Assembly (NCBI GenBank): GCA_946811695.1
Contig: OX328132.1
Span: forward strand, 120,894,685 to 120,958,684
From: Gonocerus acuteangulatus
Lineage: Eukaryota > Arthropoda > Insecta > Hemiptera > Coreidae
Direction of reading: 5' to 3'
DNA: 64,000 bases
Part shown: piece after piece, positions 10,126-20,259 of the stretch
Layout: each line of letters starts with the position of its first letter
Position numbering within the stretch: the stretch's first letter is position 1
Made by a program: the position numbers and the translations under genes
Notes under the pieces: model-generated
Told to the model about the DNA's origin: nothing
Databases searched by the model: none
What the model saw: the letters and a program-made list of their open reading frames with translations, nothing else

Positions 10126-10741
10126 ATTCTAATAATAATTAGTCCTCAAAATAATTAATTTTAATGAAAATTACAAACAAAGGCTATTGTACTTCCCTCA
10201 ATGCTTTGAGCACATATGTGGTACAAAAAGCCAAACTTTCCATCCAGGCAGTTTTAGTTCAGTTATCATACCTCAAGCCTTTCCCTTCCTGACTTCTATT
10301 GCTCCATGCTAGAGGTTAACTGAAGTAAGGACCATTCATAGAGAATGAGCAAAAAAGTTCCATACACCTAAAAACTGAAAAAGGCATTAAACGCATTAGG
10401 GAGATGAGCACATTTTTACATGTTTCTATGATGCGTCACATCTGAATTTGTGATGCGTCTTATATTTGATGGACGGGGTTGGCAACTGCAAGATACAGAT
10501 ACATATGGTTTTGTGGCAAACCAAGCATTGAGATAGTAGTAGTCTGATCTCACTCTGACCAAAAGGAACAGCACAGGAAATTCAATTGCATTACCCTCAG
10601 AATGAACCCTGTGCACATGTGACTTATGCAGCAGATTTTCAATTACTATGTGGTAACGGTTGATGGTGGTCAAATTTTAAAAAAGCTGCATCCTAATAAT
10701 TTATAAATTCATGAAAAAGAATGCAATTTAATTCTTCTTTT
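10126..10741. other. Unassigned segment
   Basis: It starts with AATTAATTCTAAT-type low-complexity sequence (10110-10170). An 85-codon minus-strand open frame (10673-10416) shows no motif I recognise. Confidence 0.5.
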
Positions 10742-10960
10742 TTTAAACCAAAAGTTATTGTTTATGCTGAAGAGCATGGAAATAGAGCAGCAGGAAGAAA
10801 ATTTAACATTAATGAAGTGAATATTTATTGTTGGAGAAATAATCACAATGCGTTGTTTTCTGGTAAAGCAACAACCAAATGTTTTAGATGATTAAAAAAA
10901 AGGGTGATATCCAGAAATAGATAAACCAGTTATACGATTTGTTGTTGAATGCCTTGGAAT
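10742..10960 (+). pseudogene. pogo/Tigger-like transposase N-terminal DNA-binding fragment
   Basis: The plus-strand reading contains VIVYAEEHGNRAAGRKFNIN followed by EVNIYCWRNN and then KCFR. This fits the Brinker/CENP-B-type helix-turn-helix of pogo-like transposases (pattern KxxVxxYAExxGNRxAxRKFxVxxxxVRxWR). After a one-base shift, YPEIDKPVIRFVVECLG matches the following segment. The sequence runs into a (TA)n tract, and no catalytic domain or terminal repeats are seen. It could instead derive from a host gene with the same domain; broken frames favour a dead transposon. Confidence 0.65.
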
Positions 10961-10965
10961 TATAG

Positions 10966-10968
<3 letters not shown>

Positions 10969-11019
<51 letters not shown>
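10969..11019. repeat. (TA)n microsatellite
   Basis: About 25 TA units. Confidence 0.97.
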
Positions 11020-11020
<1 letters not shown>

Positions 11021-12208
11021 TTTGATGTTTAAAGGCCACTCAACCACTATTGGGTCATTAATACCTCTTGATCCGTCAGTTCGTAGCATCGAAGACAAAG
11101 ACAAAGCCCGACAGCCGCCAGCGGGAGGTGAACCTAGTCAAGGTCGAGTAGAGTCCTCCGTGCCAGTTCTACCTTATTGGCCCGCATCTGGTGACTGGCT
11201 GCTAGGTCTATGATAGAAGATGTGTTTGTATCATTGTGTGTCATATATAGTGAATATGAACGCTGCAAAAAAAATTATGAGTGGGTTATGAAAAGCAGCA
11301 AATTACTCTCAAGATGTGTATAAATGCAGACAGAAACAAATTATCACCATATTTAATATTAAATTGCACAAAAAAATGTGATTTTTCCAAAAGATGTTGG
11401 TTCGTGCAGAAAAAAAAAATAGATAAATGAAAAATGAACTCAGAAGAAGATAGGGTAAAAAGTATTTGAAATAAATGTACTGATGCCCTACATAATCCGT
11501 TCAATCTGTTAATTCTTTAATTTTGTGGACATTTAACTGACAATACAAAACAAAATTTATACTCAAGTGTAGACTCATGGGGTTTCAACAAATAAACAAT
11601 TTAAGGATAATTTAAGAAAGGAATACAAGTCTGGGTTGTGGATGGACAATCATCTATTGACCCCTTCAGGGAAAATAAAAAAAAGCACCTGCATCAAAAG
11701 TTGCAGAATTGGTATCTCATACATGGGGAAAAAAATCCAATTCAGCAGGGAAAGATTTATTTAAAAAGTGCTGCAAAACCAATGGTCATGACTGTTCAGA
11801 GGACCATATTTTATGAGAAAATAATTGATTCCTGGCCTTTTTCTCTAAACTCTCGGCTCACTCAAATCCTCTTGGCTGATCTCTCTCTTCCAATGTTATT
11901 CCTATAACATAGATAGTGATGATCCTCCTCACTGCCATTGGCCATGAGCTGAGACAATTTATAACAGATTAACTAGCCTGCCTCCTGAAATAACATAAAT
12001 AGTTCACATTAAAATAAGATCAGAGCTTTCATTGGGAGTAGCTGTAATATCTGCCTTCTCATCTAATCTCATAAAGAGTGTTGCTATTGTTTGATCAAAT
12101 TTATTTATTGTACATAATTTTACACATTGTAAAATATCAATAAAGAAAAAAAATCTTTATTTCTTCTTGAAATATTTAAGTTGTCTTATAAACGATATAT
12201 ATATATAT
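11020..12208. other. Unassigned segment with a possible retroposon 3' end
   Basis: No recognised gene. An 89-codon plus frame (11638-11907) has no motif. At about 12090-12150 the sequence ends TTGTACATAATTTTACACA, then AATATCAATAAAG and an A run. That resembles the polyadenylated 3' end of a LINE, so 11640-12150 may be a truncated retroposon. Confidence 0.4.
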
Positions 12209-12209
12209 A

Positions 12210-12849
12210 CAGGGTGTCCCAAATAAGACGGCTCAAACTAATTTTGCGGCCAAACAGTTGGTCTGAGAAAAAAATGTCTGTTAAGTTGTAGGGCTTGACC
12301 TAAGCTTTCTAAATATGTCAATTATTTAACATGTTAACTGCGCATGTGCGCTCGGCGCTAGATGAAATGTTGGGGTTTGCAAATGACCTCTATTATCATG
12401 CACATCATTTTAAAGGGTATTAAAAACCAAACCCTCTGCTGCAAACTGCACTTCGATATCTTTAAAATCAAATGAGTTTCATGTGATTCAAAGTTTATTG
12501 TTGTAAATTAAAACGATTTTTTTGGAGCACTTACAGAGGTCGGTTATGAATGTGTGATACATGACATTGAGGTATTTTTTCCTCAATTTTCTGGAAAAAT
12601 GTGGCCGATCCTCTAAAAGAAATATTTTTCCTAATGACTTTAATAAAATTGAAAACAAGGCATATTTTTTAAGTATTTATTCTTTAGGGATTAACTAAGC
12701 TAAATCTGATCATTCATGTTATCTATCTAATCCTTTGGATCCGATATTCCTTATTGGATTATGGTTCATTATTTTGCTTTTGTTCATTATTAGTGTAATA
12801 TTCGCTTTCAACCATGAAATTCACAATATATATATAGCTATCATGATGA
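12210..12849. other. Unassigned segment beginning with a transposon-terminus-like motif
   Basis: After a short TA tract, CAGGGTGTCCCAAATAAGAC looks like a DNA-transposon end. No matching inverted end was found in this window, so an element cannot be delimited. The rest is unique AT-rich sequence. Confidence 0.3.
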
Positions 12850-12984
12850 AGTAATGCATGAGCGGTTTATCGCGAAGAATAAGGGAGGGAGGTATTTAGT
12901 TGGTTGGAGTCCGACACTACCTGGTTATTCCTCGCCAGGTGTCCATGAAGGATTTTCCACAAAAAAAAAAAAAAAAAAAAAAAA
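12850..12984 (+). mobile_element. Short poly(A)-tailed retroposon (SINE-like)
   Basis: A GC-richer segment of about 105 bases ends in 25 A residues (12960-12984). It contains the hairpin ACACTACCTGG...CCAGGTGT (about 12915-12945) and a TAGTTGGTTGGAG tract loosely like a pol III A box. Size, tail and isolation suggest a SINE or a truncated LINE end. The family is unknown. Confidence 0.5.
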
Positions 12985-13002
12985 CAATTTTACATATATA
13001 TA

Positions 13003-13791
13003 TCAGGTAACGCAAAAAGTCCTGTCGTTTTTTAAAATAGGGTAAAACTAATTTAAAATAATATTTCAAATAAGATTTATTCGTTGAAATAGTCACCTTC
13101 ACTCGCCAAAACCTTCTTCCAAAGTGCCTCAGTGTCACAAACTCCTTTTTTATAAAACTCAGCTGGTTAGGATGAAAAAAAAGTTTCTAAGGTGTTTTTC
13201 AAGGTCGTCACATCCGCAAACGTTTTCCCCCGGATACTGTTGTCTGGTCGGTCAGTTTATGTGGAACCCACTTATCAAGTTTTTTGGTCTTACCAATTTG
13301 ATGTAGTTAATTTCTGATGGTTGACTCGGAATGTTTATGTTGTCCAGTGATTTCAGAGCAAGTTTGTCGTGGATCTGATTCAATGATTTCTGTCAGGGCG
13401 TCGTCATCTACAACTTCCGGCCTCCCACTTCGAGGTTCATCCATGAGCAATTCATCCCCTCTACAAAATTTTGTAAACCAGAATTGCACCTTCCGATCTG
13501 TGAGAGCATCCTCCCCAAACACCTGATGCAGTTTACGAGCAGCCTCGGTGGCTTTTAGGCCTAATTTAAACTCATAGAGTAAAATCGAGTGAAGTTGCAT
13601 TTCAAAAGAGATAATTGTAAAAAACATTTTCCAGCTGACGTCAACTGGAAAATTAAAGGAGTCCAGTTTACTACCAAAATAAGCATCTTCTAATCCTACA
13701 AGGTTGCTCTTTATTTATCATTTTGGTATTAAAGTAAGAAATTTGTAAACATTGGATTTAAAATAAAACGACAAGACTTTTTGCGTTACCT

Positions 13792-13793
<2 letters not shown>
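13003..13793 (-). mobile_element. Internally deleted mariner element with both TIRs
   Basis: The left end (13003) reads TCAGGTAACGCAAAAAGTC and the right end, reverse-complemented, CCAGGTAACGCAAAAAGTC. Similarity continues through a TGTCGTTTT block, giving TIRs of about 30 bp. TA flanks both ends, as expected for mariner targets, and TA microsatellites adjoin. At 791 bp it is shorter than the usual 1.3 kb; the missing part is the catalytic middle of the transposase. Such deletion derivatives can be mobilised in trans, though its own transposase is dead. Confidence 0.9.
13050..13627 (-). pseudogene. mariner transposase, N-terminal HTH and C-terminal tail joined by deletion
   Basis: The start is ATG at 13627 on the minus strand. 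Residues about 1-100 carry the paired HTH of mariner transposases: VQFWFTKFCRGDELLMDEPR, then SGRPEVVDDDALTEIIE. Just after the ORF stop (about 13307), GKTKKLDKWVPHKLTD follows in a nearby frame, the conserved segment before the catalytic core. The sequence then jumps to the C-terminal end, with a DDLEKHLRNFFF-type segment and ALWKKVLASEGDYFNE ending in a stop near 13085, in shifted frames. The DD34D catalytic core is absent. The protein cannot be active. Confidence 0.87.

Positions 13794-13840
<47 letters not shown>
13794..13840. repeat. (TA)n microsatellite
   Basis: About 23 TA units directly at the right mariner terminus. Confidence 0.95.
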
Positions 13841-13843
<3 letters not shown>

Positions 13844-14545
13844 GGGAGGTTCGAATCCTACTTGTTGCAGGTTGTCTTGCTTCAGCGATGTGTTTGCTAA
13901 AAACTTCCCTGCTGCGCTATGGATGTTTAGACAAGGTTGCAATTTGTAGATATCCAAGTGTTAATCGTCGTTAAAGTAGGCGACCATTAAAAAAATATGG
14001 AATATTTTCTAAACATTAAGCAACTATAATTTTCACAAAAATTGAATTAAATATCTAGTGAATGTATTTCATAATTTCTATGTCTAAATTTATAGGTTTT
14101 GAAAAATCTATTATGACTAACTAAAATATGAAAAATTAGTAAATGATGTCTGCATATTAAAACCGTAAATTGAATGGTTTTTTCATTTTCTATAATTGTA
14201 TTTGACTGAAACATTGGCATTGAAATAAATTAATATACAATTGAGAATGGATACACTTAAACCGGTTACTGCCATATATTTTGATTTACTCAATATTATT
14301 TAAATATTGTTATTAAATCAACCATTCTGAATAACATTTTCAATAGAAATTATTTCAAGTGATCCAATATCTCAATGATTTTTTTGATAACAGAAGGTCA
14401 ATCTATAACAATTTTTTTCCTAATTGTTTTCCATTATTAAAACTGTTCTACCGGTTTATACGGATTAAGCCTCGCTAAGAGAACTAAAACTGCTTAAAAT
14501 CCTAATACTTAAGGTTAACCATGGGAAGGTGATCAGTCTGCTATA
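13841..14545. other. Unassigned AT-rich segment with an isolated B-box motif
   Basis: GGTTCGAATCC at 13848-13858 is an exact pol III B-box consensus, but no A box or cloverleaf lies upstream because the (TA)n tract intervenes. It may be the stump of a tRNA-derived SINE. Nothing else is recognised to 14545. Confidence 0.4.
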
Positions 14546-14547
14546 AG

Positions 14548-14812
14548 GGCCACGCCCAAACTGATTTTATCTACATGGCTGAGCATCTACTCTTTAGTAT
14601 CATCTGTTAAAATTGATAGAATCTGTAAATTAAAACCGATATCAGGAAGATGTATATAAGTCATATAAAACAAAATAGCTTTACCATTTGTCATTGGATA
14701 TGACATATATACTTATTTCGTATATCAATTTCAACCAGACTATTTTCAATCAGATACTAAACAGCAGATGCTCAGCGATGAAGATGAGTTCAGTTTGGAC
14801 TTGGCACACGTA
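14548..14812. repeat. Imperfect inverted repeat (arms about 60 bp)
   Basis: The left arm (14552-14605) contains CCAAACTGA and GGCTGAGCATCTACTCTTTAG. The right arm (14749-14812), reverse-complemented, contains CCAAACTGA and CGCTGAGCATCTGCTGTTTAG followed by TATC. About 80% of the arm positions match. The 140-base spacer is AT-rich. This looks like a foldback or MITE remnant. Confidence 0.65.
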
Positions 14813-15701
14813 GCAGAGGGTTCGCCTTCCAACAGTTAGGATGTAGGATAACGATTTGAAGTAATTTTAGTGACCAGGGACAAAAGCGTACACGATATAC
14901 TCTCAAATAACTATGCTACACAACTATAAAAATGAACTTGTTAAATACTACATAAAAATCATGTGTTCAAAATATTACGGCTAATTTCTATGACAAAAAA
15001 TGTTTATATTCTCATTGGAGTAGTAATCAGTGTATGAAAAAATATTTCGGCATACCCAGGGAACAAGTTAAGACGTATTGTCTAAGATTATTTCCGTTTT
15101 GATTAAATTTTGCCCTGTTATGAACGGTGCTATTATTTCTTAGCAATCTCTTTAAGCCTTCTATCTAGCACTTTAACTACCATCTATTGGGATTCTTTGA
15201 TATTCAACGCTATAAAAAGTAAGATGTGGAAGTTTAGAGAGAGCTACATTCAAAGCGAGCACCTTTGGCCTCAAATTGGAACATTCTTTTACTTTTATAT
15301 AATGAAATAGTCAGCATTCCTATGAGTTTAACCAAATTTAAAGCCAAATCTTTTGGGAGGACATAAATTATTGTCTATTTAGTCGTAATAGACAATTTAT
15401 TGTGATAAAAGTAATTTATATATCACTCATATAAATTATGAGTGATAAAATATGTCAATAGTTATTTTCTCATTCAGCATTTGATTTGCAGGGGCAAAAG
15501 ATAGGGAAAAAACGACTGTCTAATAAAAATGGGTTTATCACAACTTTAAGAATTATAAATGTTTAATAGAACAACCAAAAATAAAAATAATCTAAAGAAT
15601 AATACAATACATGATGTTTTGAAAACAATTATTGAACTAACCTTTTGTATCCATTGTGCTCAATTGAAGTCAGGAAAGAAGAACTAAGAATAATTATTTG
15701 T
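14813..15701. other. Unassigned AT-rich segment
   Basis: No coding, RNA or repeat signal that I can support. Confidence 0.5.
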
Positions 15702-15702
15702 G

Positions 15703-15758
<56 letters not shown>

Positions 15759-15763
15759 TATAT
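15702..15763. repeat. (TA)n microsatellite, interrupted
   Basis: TA units with single AA and CA interruptions. Confidence 0.93.
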
Positions 15764-16449
15764 GAGTGAGTTTACTACATCTCAAGGTCGTATCTATTTT
15801 TAGCCATGACTAAATAGTTAAGAGCATAGAAGACGCTTGGAGGTTATACTAGGCTAGCAATAGTTCCTGAATACGCCTTGTGGGGCGCTAGCTATCCATT
15901 TCCACAGACATACCTCTCTCTCCATGAAAGCTCGTGTAATAAACTGGAAGTCACCAAATTTTTACAAAATATTACAGAAAAAAATAACGTGGTTGAAATA
16001 GTTAAGAAAATTTGGTCTTCTGTATTGTCGGATTCCTCGGTGTACACACCACATTCTATTTCCCATATCGAAATCACTACCTCTTGGTAGAGTTAGCTTA
16101 TAAATTTGTAATGCCTTTTAACAAATTGTTGTTTTGTTTAACAAACTGATTGTTCTTTACTTTCCTCTAACATTTATAGACACTTAAAAAATCCTTCATC
16201 GTGAATAGATCTGCTTCAAACACACAACATTCACAAGAAAATATCGTGTCTGCGATAGAAAAATTTGTTTTTTTGTTTTTTTTTACCGTTTTTTATCACT
16301 TCTCAAATTTTTGTGAAATCACTGTCTGGAGTGATTACTGATTTCCAAAGGATTGAGTTGTTTCCGAGACAGTAAATTCTAATATTTACTCTTTCAATCG
16401 GTTATCATCCTAAAATCATACTAATTTCCTCTATGCTGGTGACTCAAAC
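15764..16449. other. Unassigned segment
   Basis: A 70-codon plus frame at 15878-16090 and its complement are both open, with no recognisable motif. No gene called. Confidence 0.5.
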
Positions 16450-16591
16450 TGACGAAACAACTTTTACTGCGTTTCCTCCCTCCATATATAGGATGGAAAC
16501 CTGCTTATGACGTCAACCTTATAACGCAAACCAGAGGTGCCAGTGAGAAATACTTACGTTTCAGACCATATAGGTCACGAAAATACATGTA

Positions 16592-16598
<7 letters not shown>

Positions 16599-16662
<64 letters not shown>
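16599..16662. repeat. (TA)n in left palindrome arm
   Basis: About 32 TA units, mirrored at 18371-18435. Confidence 0.97.
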
Positions 16663-16666
<4 letters not shown>

Positions 16667-18368
16667 CTGTTCACTCTGTAGCTGCCCCATAAAATTGCCC
16701 GATCCTAATGAAATTCGATAGAAAAATCATTCTTCTACTTTGAAAGTTCCAGTTCGTTAACTAGCAGAAAACGTTCGTTAACCACCGAAACATGATTTTT
16801 TGAGAAATTCGCACGTAAAAATGGTAGCGATTACGTTTTCGTTTTAATATGCTTGTAGGTACTACTCTTTTTGTGAGTTTTCTAACGTAGGGAAACGAAT
16901 GCAAATATTTTTAAAGCAATACCTATTAACCGTTGACGAGAAAAGTTTATACAACTAGTATTCCTACATTTTTTTTTTTTTTAGGCGTGGGTATTCAGAA
17001 ACGGTTGATTCAATTAAAAATTGTTCCAGACGTTTGAAATGGACCTAAACTAAGATATTTAAATTTTGGTTGCGTTTGGAGTTAAGGAAGCATAAGTTAG
17101 GTTAATCATATTTTTTTTTTTAACAAACATGACAAATTTTTGGGATCTTCGTATATTTTCTAAAATATCTCTTAATCGGTCGAGAAAAATCTAGGTAGGC
17201 GAAAGGTCGCCATTCGAAACATAACTAAATACTGATCAAAAACGATTCAGGAGTAATTTTCGATGGGACGTGGTCAATCGGAGAAATAAGTGATTAAAAC
17301 TTCGAAAGTGTTAGTTTAGTTGCTTTTGCATGTCTTTTAATTAATTTTAGCAAAAATATTAATTTGACAGGAAAACGAGATACGTAAAATAAAACAATTT
17401 TTGATTGTTTGTCATAGATCTTTTCGATCGGAAGTCGGGTTAGAAAGTTTCGATACTGTATGTTAGTTCTAAAATATAAAATTAGAATAGGTACACATTT
17501 CACTGTTCAATACATTAAAAAAAAAAAAAAAACGACTCAAAGTGAGGTAAATAGAGACAAAAAAATGATGTAAAGAAAAAAACCAACAGTAATAAAATAT
17601 ATTAACACGGGATCTTCGAATTCCGCTCAGAAAGCTCTATTTCTAACGACAAATAATTGTTTGATCTAAAAATTGTTGTATCGGTCTGTATTTTACTTAT
17701 CCTGTTTCATTGAAAAATATTTTTTTCTACTATACTCTAATACAAAAATAACATGCAATAAAAAAAAAAAAAAAAAAAAAAAAAAGAACGAAAAAGAACC
17801 GTTTAAATAAACGAAATGAACTACTTCTAAGTTTTGAGCAATTATTTGTCTAAAAGTAGCCGTCCCATCCAGAGGCTTTTTTTGTAGAGAATTTAGCAAG
17901 CTTTCAAATGGTCACTTCCCACTTACCACGATTTCCCAGGCGTTTTCGAGATATTAAGGACAATATGCGAAGTTCCCCAAACTCTTTGCCTGTTAATAAA
18001 ATATTTTTTTTTTAACACTTCCTTAACTCCAGACGTAACCATAATTTAAACTTCTTAGTCTGAACGAATGTCAAACATGCAGAAAATACTTCAACTCAAT
18101 CCCATGATTATTCAAATAGAAAATTAAATACAAAAACTAGTTTTTCACTTTTCTCGAAAACGGTTACAGATATCGCCTGGTTTCATTCGTTTTCCTATGT
18201 TAGAGAACCTATAAGATGAAAAAAAGTACCCGGGAGCCTACAAACGAAATCCGTAAACGCAACGATTGTTTTCGCGCGAATTTCTCCTGTAAAACAGCGT
18301 TAAACAAAGTATTTTTGTAAACATTTCCTTACAAAAACAATTTTTGAGCTTATGAGCGGGAGAAGAGG

Positions 18369-18370
<2 letters not shown>

Positions 18371-18435
<65 letters not shown>
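18371..18435. repeat. (TA)n in right palindrome arm
   Basis: About 32 TA units, mirrored at 16599-16662. Confidence 0.97.
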
Positions 18436-18437
<2 letters not shown>

Positions 18438-18590
18438 CGAAATTTGATCCACCTTATTTTCGTGATCTCTGGGTTCTGGAGGGTGAAATTTTCTACTTGG
18501 CACTTCCTGATTGCGTCATGATTTCAACCTCATACACAGGGTTCATTCCTATGGAGGGAGGGAGGAACCACGCTAAAAGGAAATTACTCT

Positions 18591-18915
18591 ACTGGATTTA
18601 CTCAACAGGAATAAAAGCCACGCCTCTTTTCCCTTCGGACTGCACGATCTACCTGAACAGGTTGATGATAATACCTGTTAGCCAACCAATCAGGGCTTTC
18701 CTTTCCCACCCCTGTTAAAAGGGCCCCATTCTCACCGCACTAACGGCCCTCAAAGGGGTCAGGCAAGTATTATACCTGTTACCTGCCTCCATACCTGTAG
18801 GATTCATTGTTCACACCTGTCGCCATCCATGTTCATCCTCCTTAGCTCTAACTGTATTTCGTCATGTATTGAACAGATTCCTAAAGAAAAAAATCAGATC
18901 TGGGGGGGGGGGGGG
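18591..18915. other. Unassigned segment ending in a G14 run
   Basis: GC-richer than its surroundings, no motif recognised. A run of 14 G residues occupies 18902-18915, at the edge of the next repeat. Confidence 0.5.
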
Positions 18916-19575
18916 TCTTCTTGCAAAGACCACATCCAGTTACTTGTGAAGTATCTGTAGTGATTATAACAGCAATTCAGCGCACGCGCATAACTCATTA
19001 GCTTTTATATTGGCCATTGGCAGGGCCACCACATCTCAGAGCAGGGCCGAGGACCAGATCACGGGCACCCACTTCTCAGAGCCTGAAAATTCTACTACTT
19101 TGCTAAATTATTTTCATCATGAGTTTTAAGCGAAATGACAATAATAGCCGATAATCGGTGCAGCAAAGGTCACCAGCATTCGGTATTTGTAGTTTTATTA
19201 CGACTCCTAATGAAATATACTATTCTGGGACTGCACGTGTTTTGTCGTTTATGTACATTAAAAAAAATATAGATCCCATTTTCAATAAATATAGGCTACG
19301 CCCGTCAATATTTCTAACTCCCATTCTTCTTACAAGCTCATAACCTATAAATTTTTTCCAATTAGCGAGGTCCGGCCCCCAGGGCGCGCCCTGCTGCCCG
19401 GGCCCGGGACAACAGTACCCGGCAGTCCCCCCCATGTGGCGGCCCTGAATATTCGTATGGACAATTCTATTGGTTGTTGCTGGTAGTAAAGTAACCTTTA
19501 ACACTCTAGTCAATCCAACTCACAAAAAATAATAGAATTCTATAAATTTTAGCGAGTTGGATACAGGAACCAGAG
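18916..19575 (-). repeat. Dispersed repeat S, copy A, carrying a nested insertion
   Basis: The two flanks (18922-19020 and 19448-19575) are homologous to 31142-31375 in the opposite orientation. Anchors are AAGACCACATCCAGTTACTT, AATTCTATTGGTTGTTGCTG and CTAGTCAATCCAACTC. The middle, 19021-19447, is absent from the other copy. One end of repeat S is itself a hairpin of the AATCCAACTCGCTAAA motif and its complement. Confidence 0.85.
19021..19447. mobile_element. hAT-like MITE nested in repeat S
   Basis: Exactly the segment missing from the other copy of repeat S. The left end is CAGGGCCACCACAT and the right end, reverse-complemented, CAGGGCCGCCACAT (13 of 14 match). The CAGGG start is usual for hAT elements. 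The flanks GCCATTGG and AATATTCG sit where an 8-bp target duplication of an original GCTATTCC-like site would be, but are diverged. There is no ORF of note. The hAT assignment is tentative; the insertion itself is well supported. Confidence 0.7.
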
Positions 19576-20205
19576 TATTCAGCCTGTTGGCAATAACAAT
19601 TGTTTTTATTAGAACTAGTTAAATGCCTGTATGTATTACAAACCAATGAATTTCATTGAAAAACTCGTTTGAAATTTTAACCATAAAAGAAAATATAATT
19701 ATCCGGAGATTTTCGATGTTCTGAATTCGAATCTTGCCTCAGAATTGCTCTATCGCATCAGCTGTTGGGTTAAAATATAAGTCGACCTGTAGTAAGTATA
19801 TAGAGATTTTCACGCAGCTTTCGTTTGGAGAAAATTTTAACCACCGATATTTTAAATAAGATTGATATCCAAGTAGATCCAATGCAATATAAACGAAAGT
19901 ATTTACAATTTAAGCTGTCATCAGTTTTATAACCGGAAGATGTGTTTTTCAGACTTTTAGGTTAGGAATACTCGAAAAATTGAGGCGATTAAGCAACTGT
20001 GTGACCAAATTTTTAGTCAGCGCATCAAAAAAAAAAAAAAAAAAGTCGACAAATTATATTCTTACTTTTGGTAAAAGTAAGATAATCACGGCATCCTTCG
20101 TGACGTGATTTCAAATCCTGAAGTTTTGACATGGCCAATGCAGGAGAGGTTTTGCCTTTGTATAATCCGGCTGTATTTTCATTTTAGTGTGATTTGGGCA
20201 CCTGA
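19576..20205. other. Unassigned segment
   Basis: No gene seen. An A18 run lies at about 20027-20044. Confidence 0.45.
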
Positions 20206-20208
20206 AGA

Positions 20209-20241
20209 TGTACCTACTATGGCGTGAAACATGTAGAGCTT
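20209..20241 (+). ncRNA. Hammerhead-like core motif (Penelope-style), weak
   Basis: CTGAAGA, a 16-base spacer (TGTACCTACTATGGCG, then T) and GAAACATGT follow the order of a hammerhead core (CUGANGA, stem II, GAAA) as seen at the ends of Penelope-like elements. Stem II pairs poorly here, and the cleavage-side stem was not found. It is at best a decayed remnant. Confidence 0.3.
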
Positions 20242-20259
20242 AATTGAATTTGCCAATTA

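Larger units (their letters stand above)
16450..18590. repeat. 2.1-kb imperfect palindrome (foldback-like), with TA tracts in both arms
   Basis: The left arm (about 16450-17510) matches the reverse complement of the right arm (about 17590-18590) along its length at roughly 70-80% identity. Anchors shared by left and reverse-complemented right are ATTTTCGTGA, GAGAAATTCGC, AAACGAATG, TGGAGTTAAGGAAG, GATGGGACG and AATTTTTxGAT. Both arms carry a (TA)n tract at the same place (16599-16662 and 18371-18435). The spacer is under 100 bases around an A run. There are no long ORFs. It could be one foldback transposon or two copies of a repeat in head-to-head order. A third partial copy of the outer end is at 24820-25030. 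Confidence 0.8.

Noticed and set aside
12210..12230. CAGGGTGTCCCA as a complete DNA transposon
   Set aside because: Only one terminus was found, so no element can be delimited.
13848..13858. tRNA gene from an exact B box
   Set aside because: No A box or cloverleaf upstream; a TA tract occupies that position.
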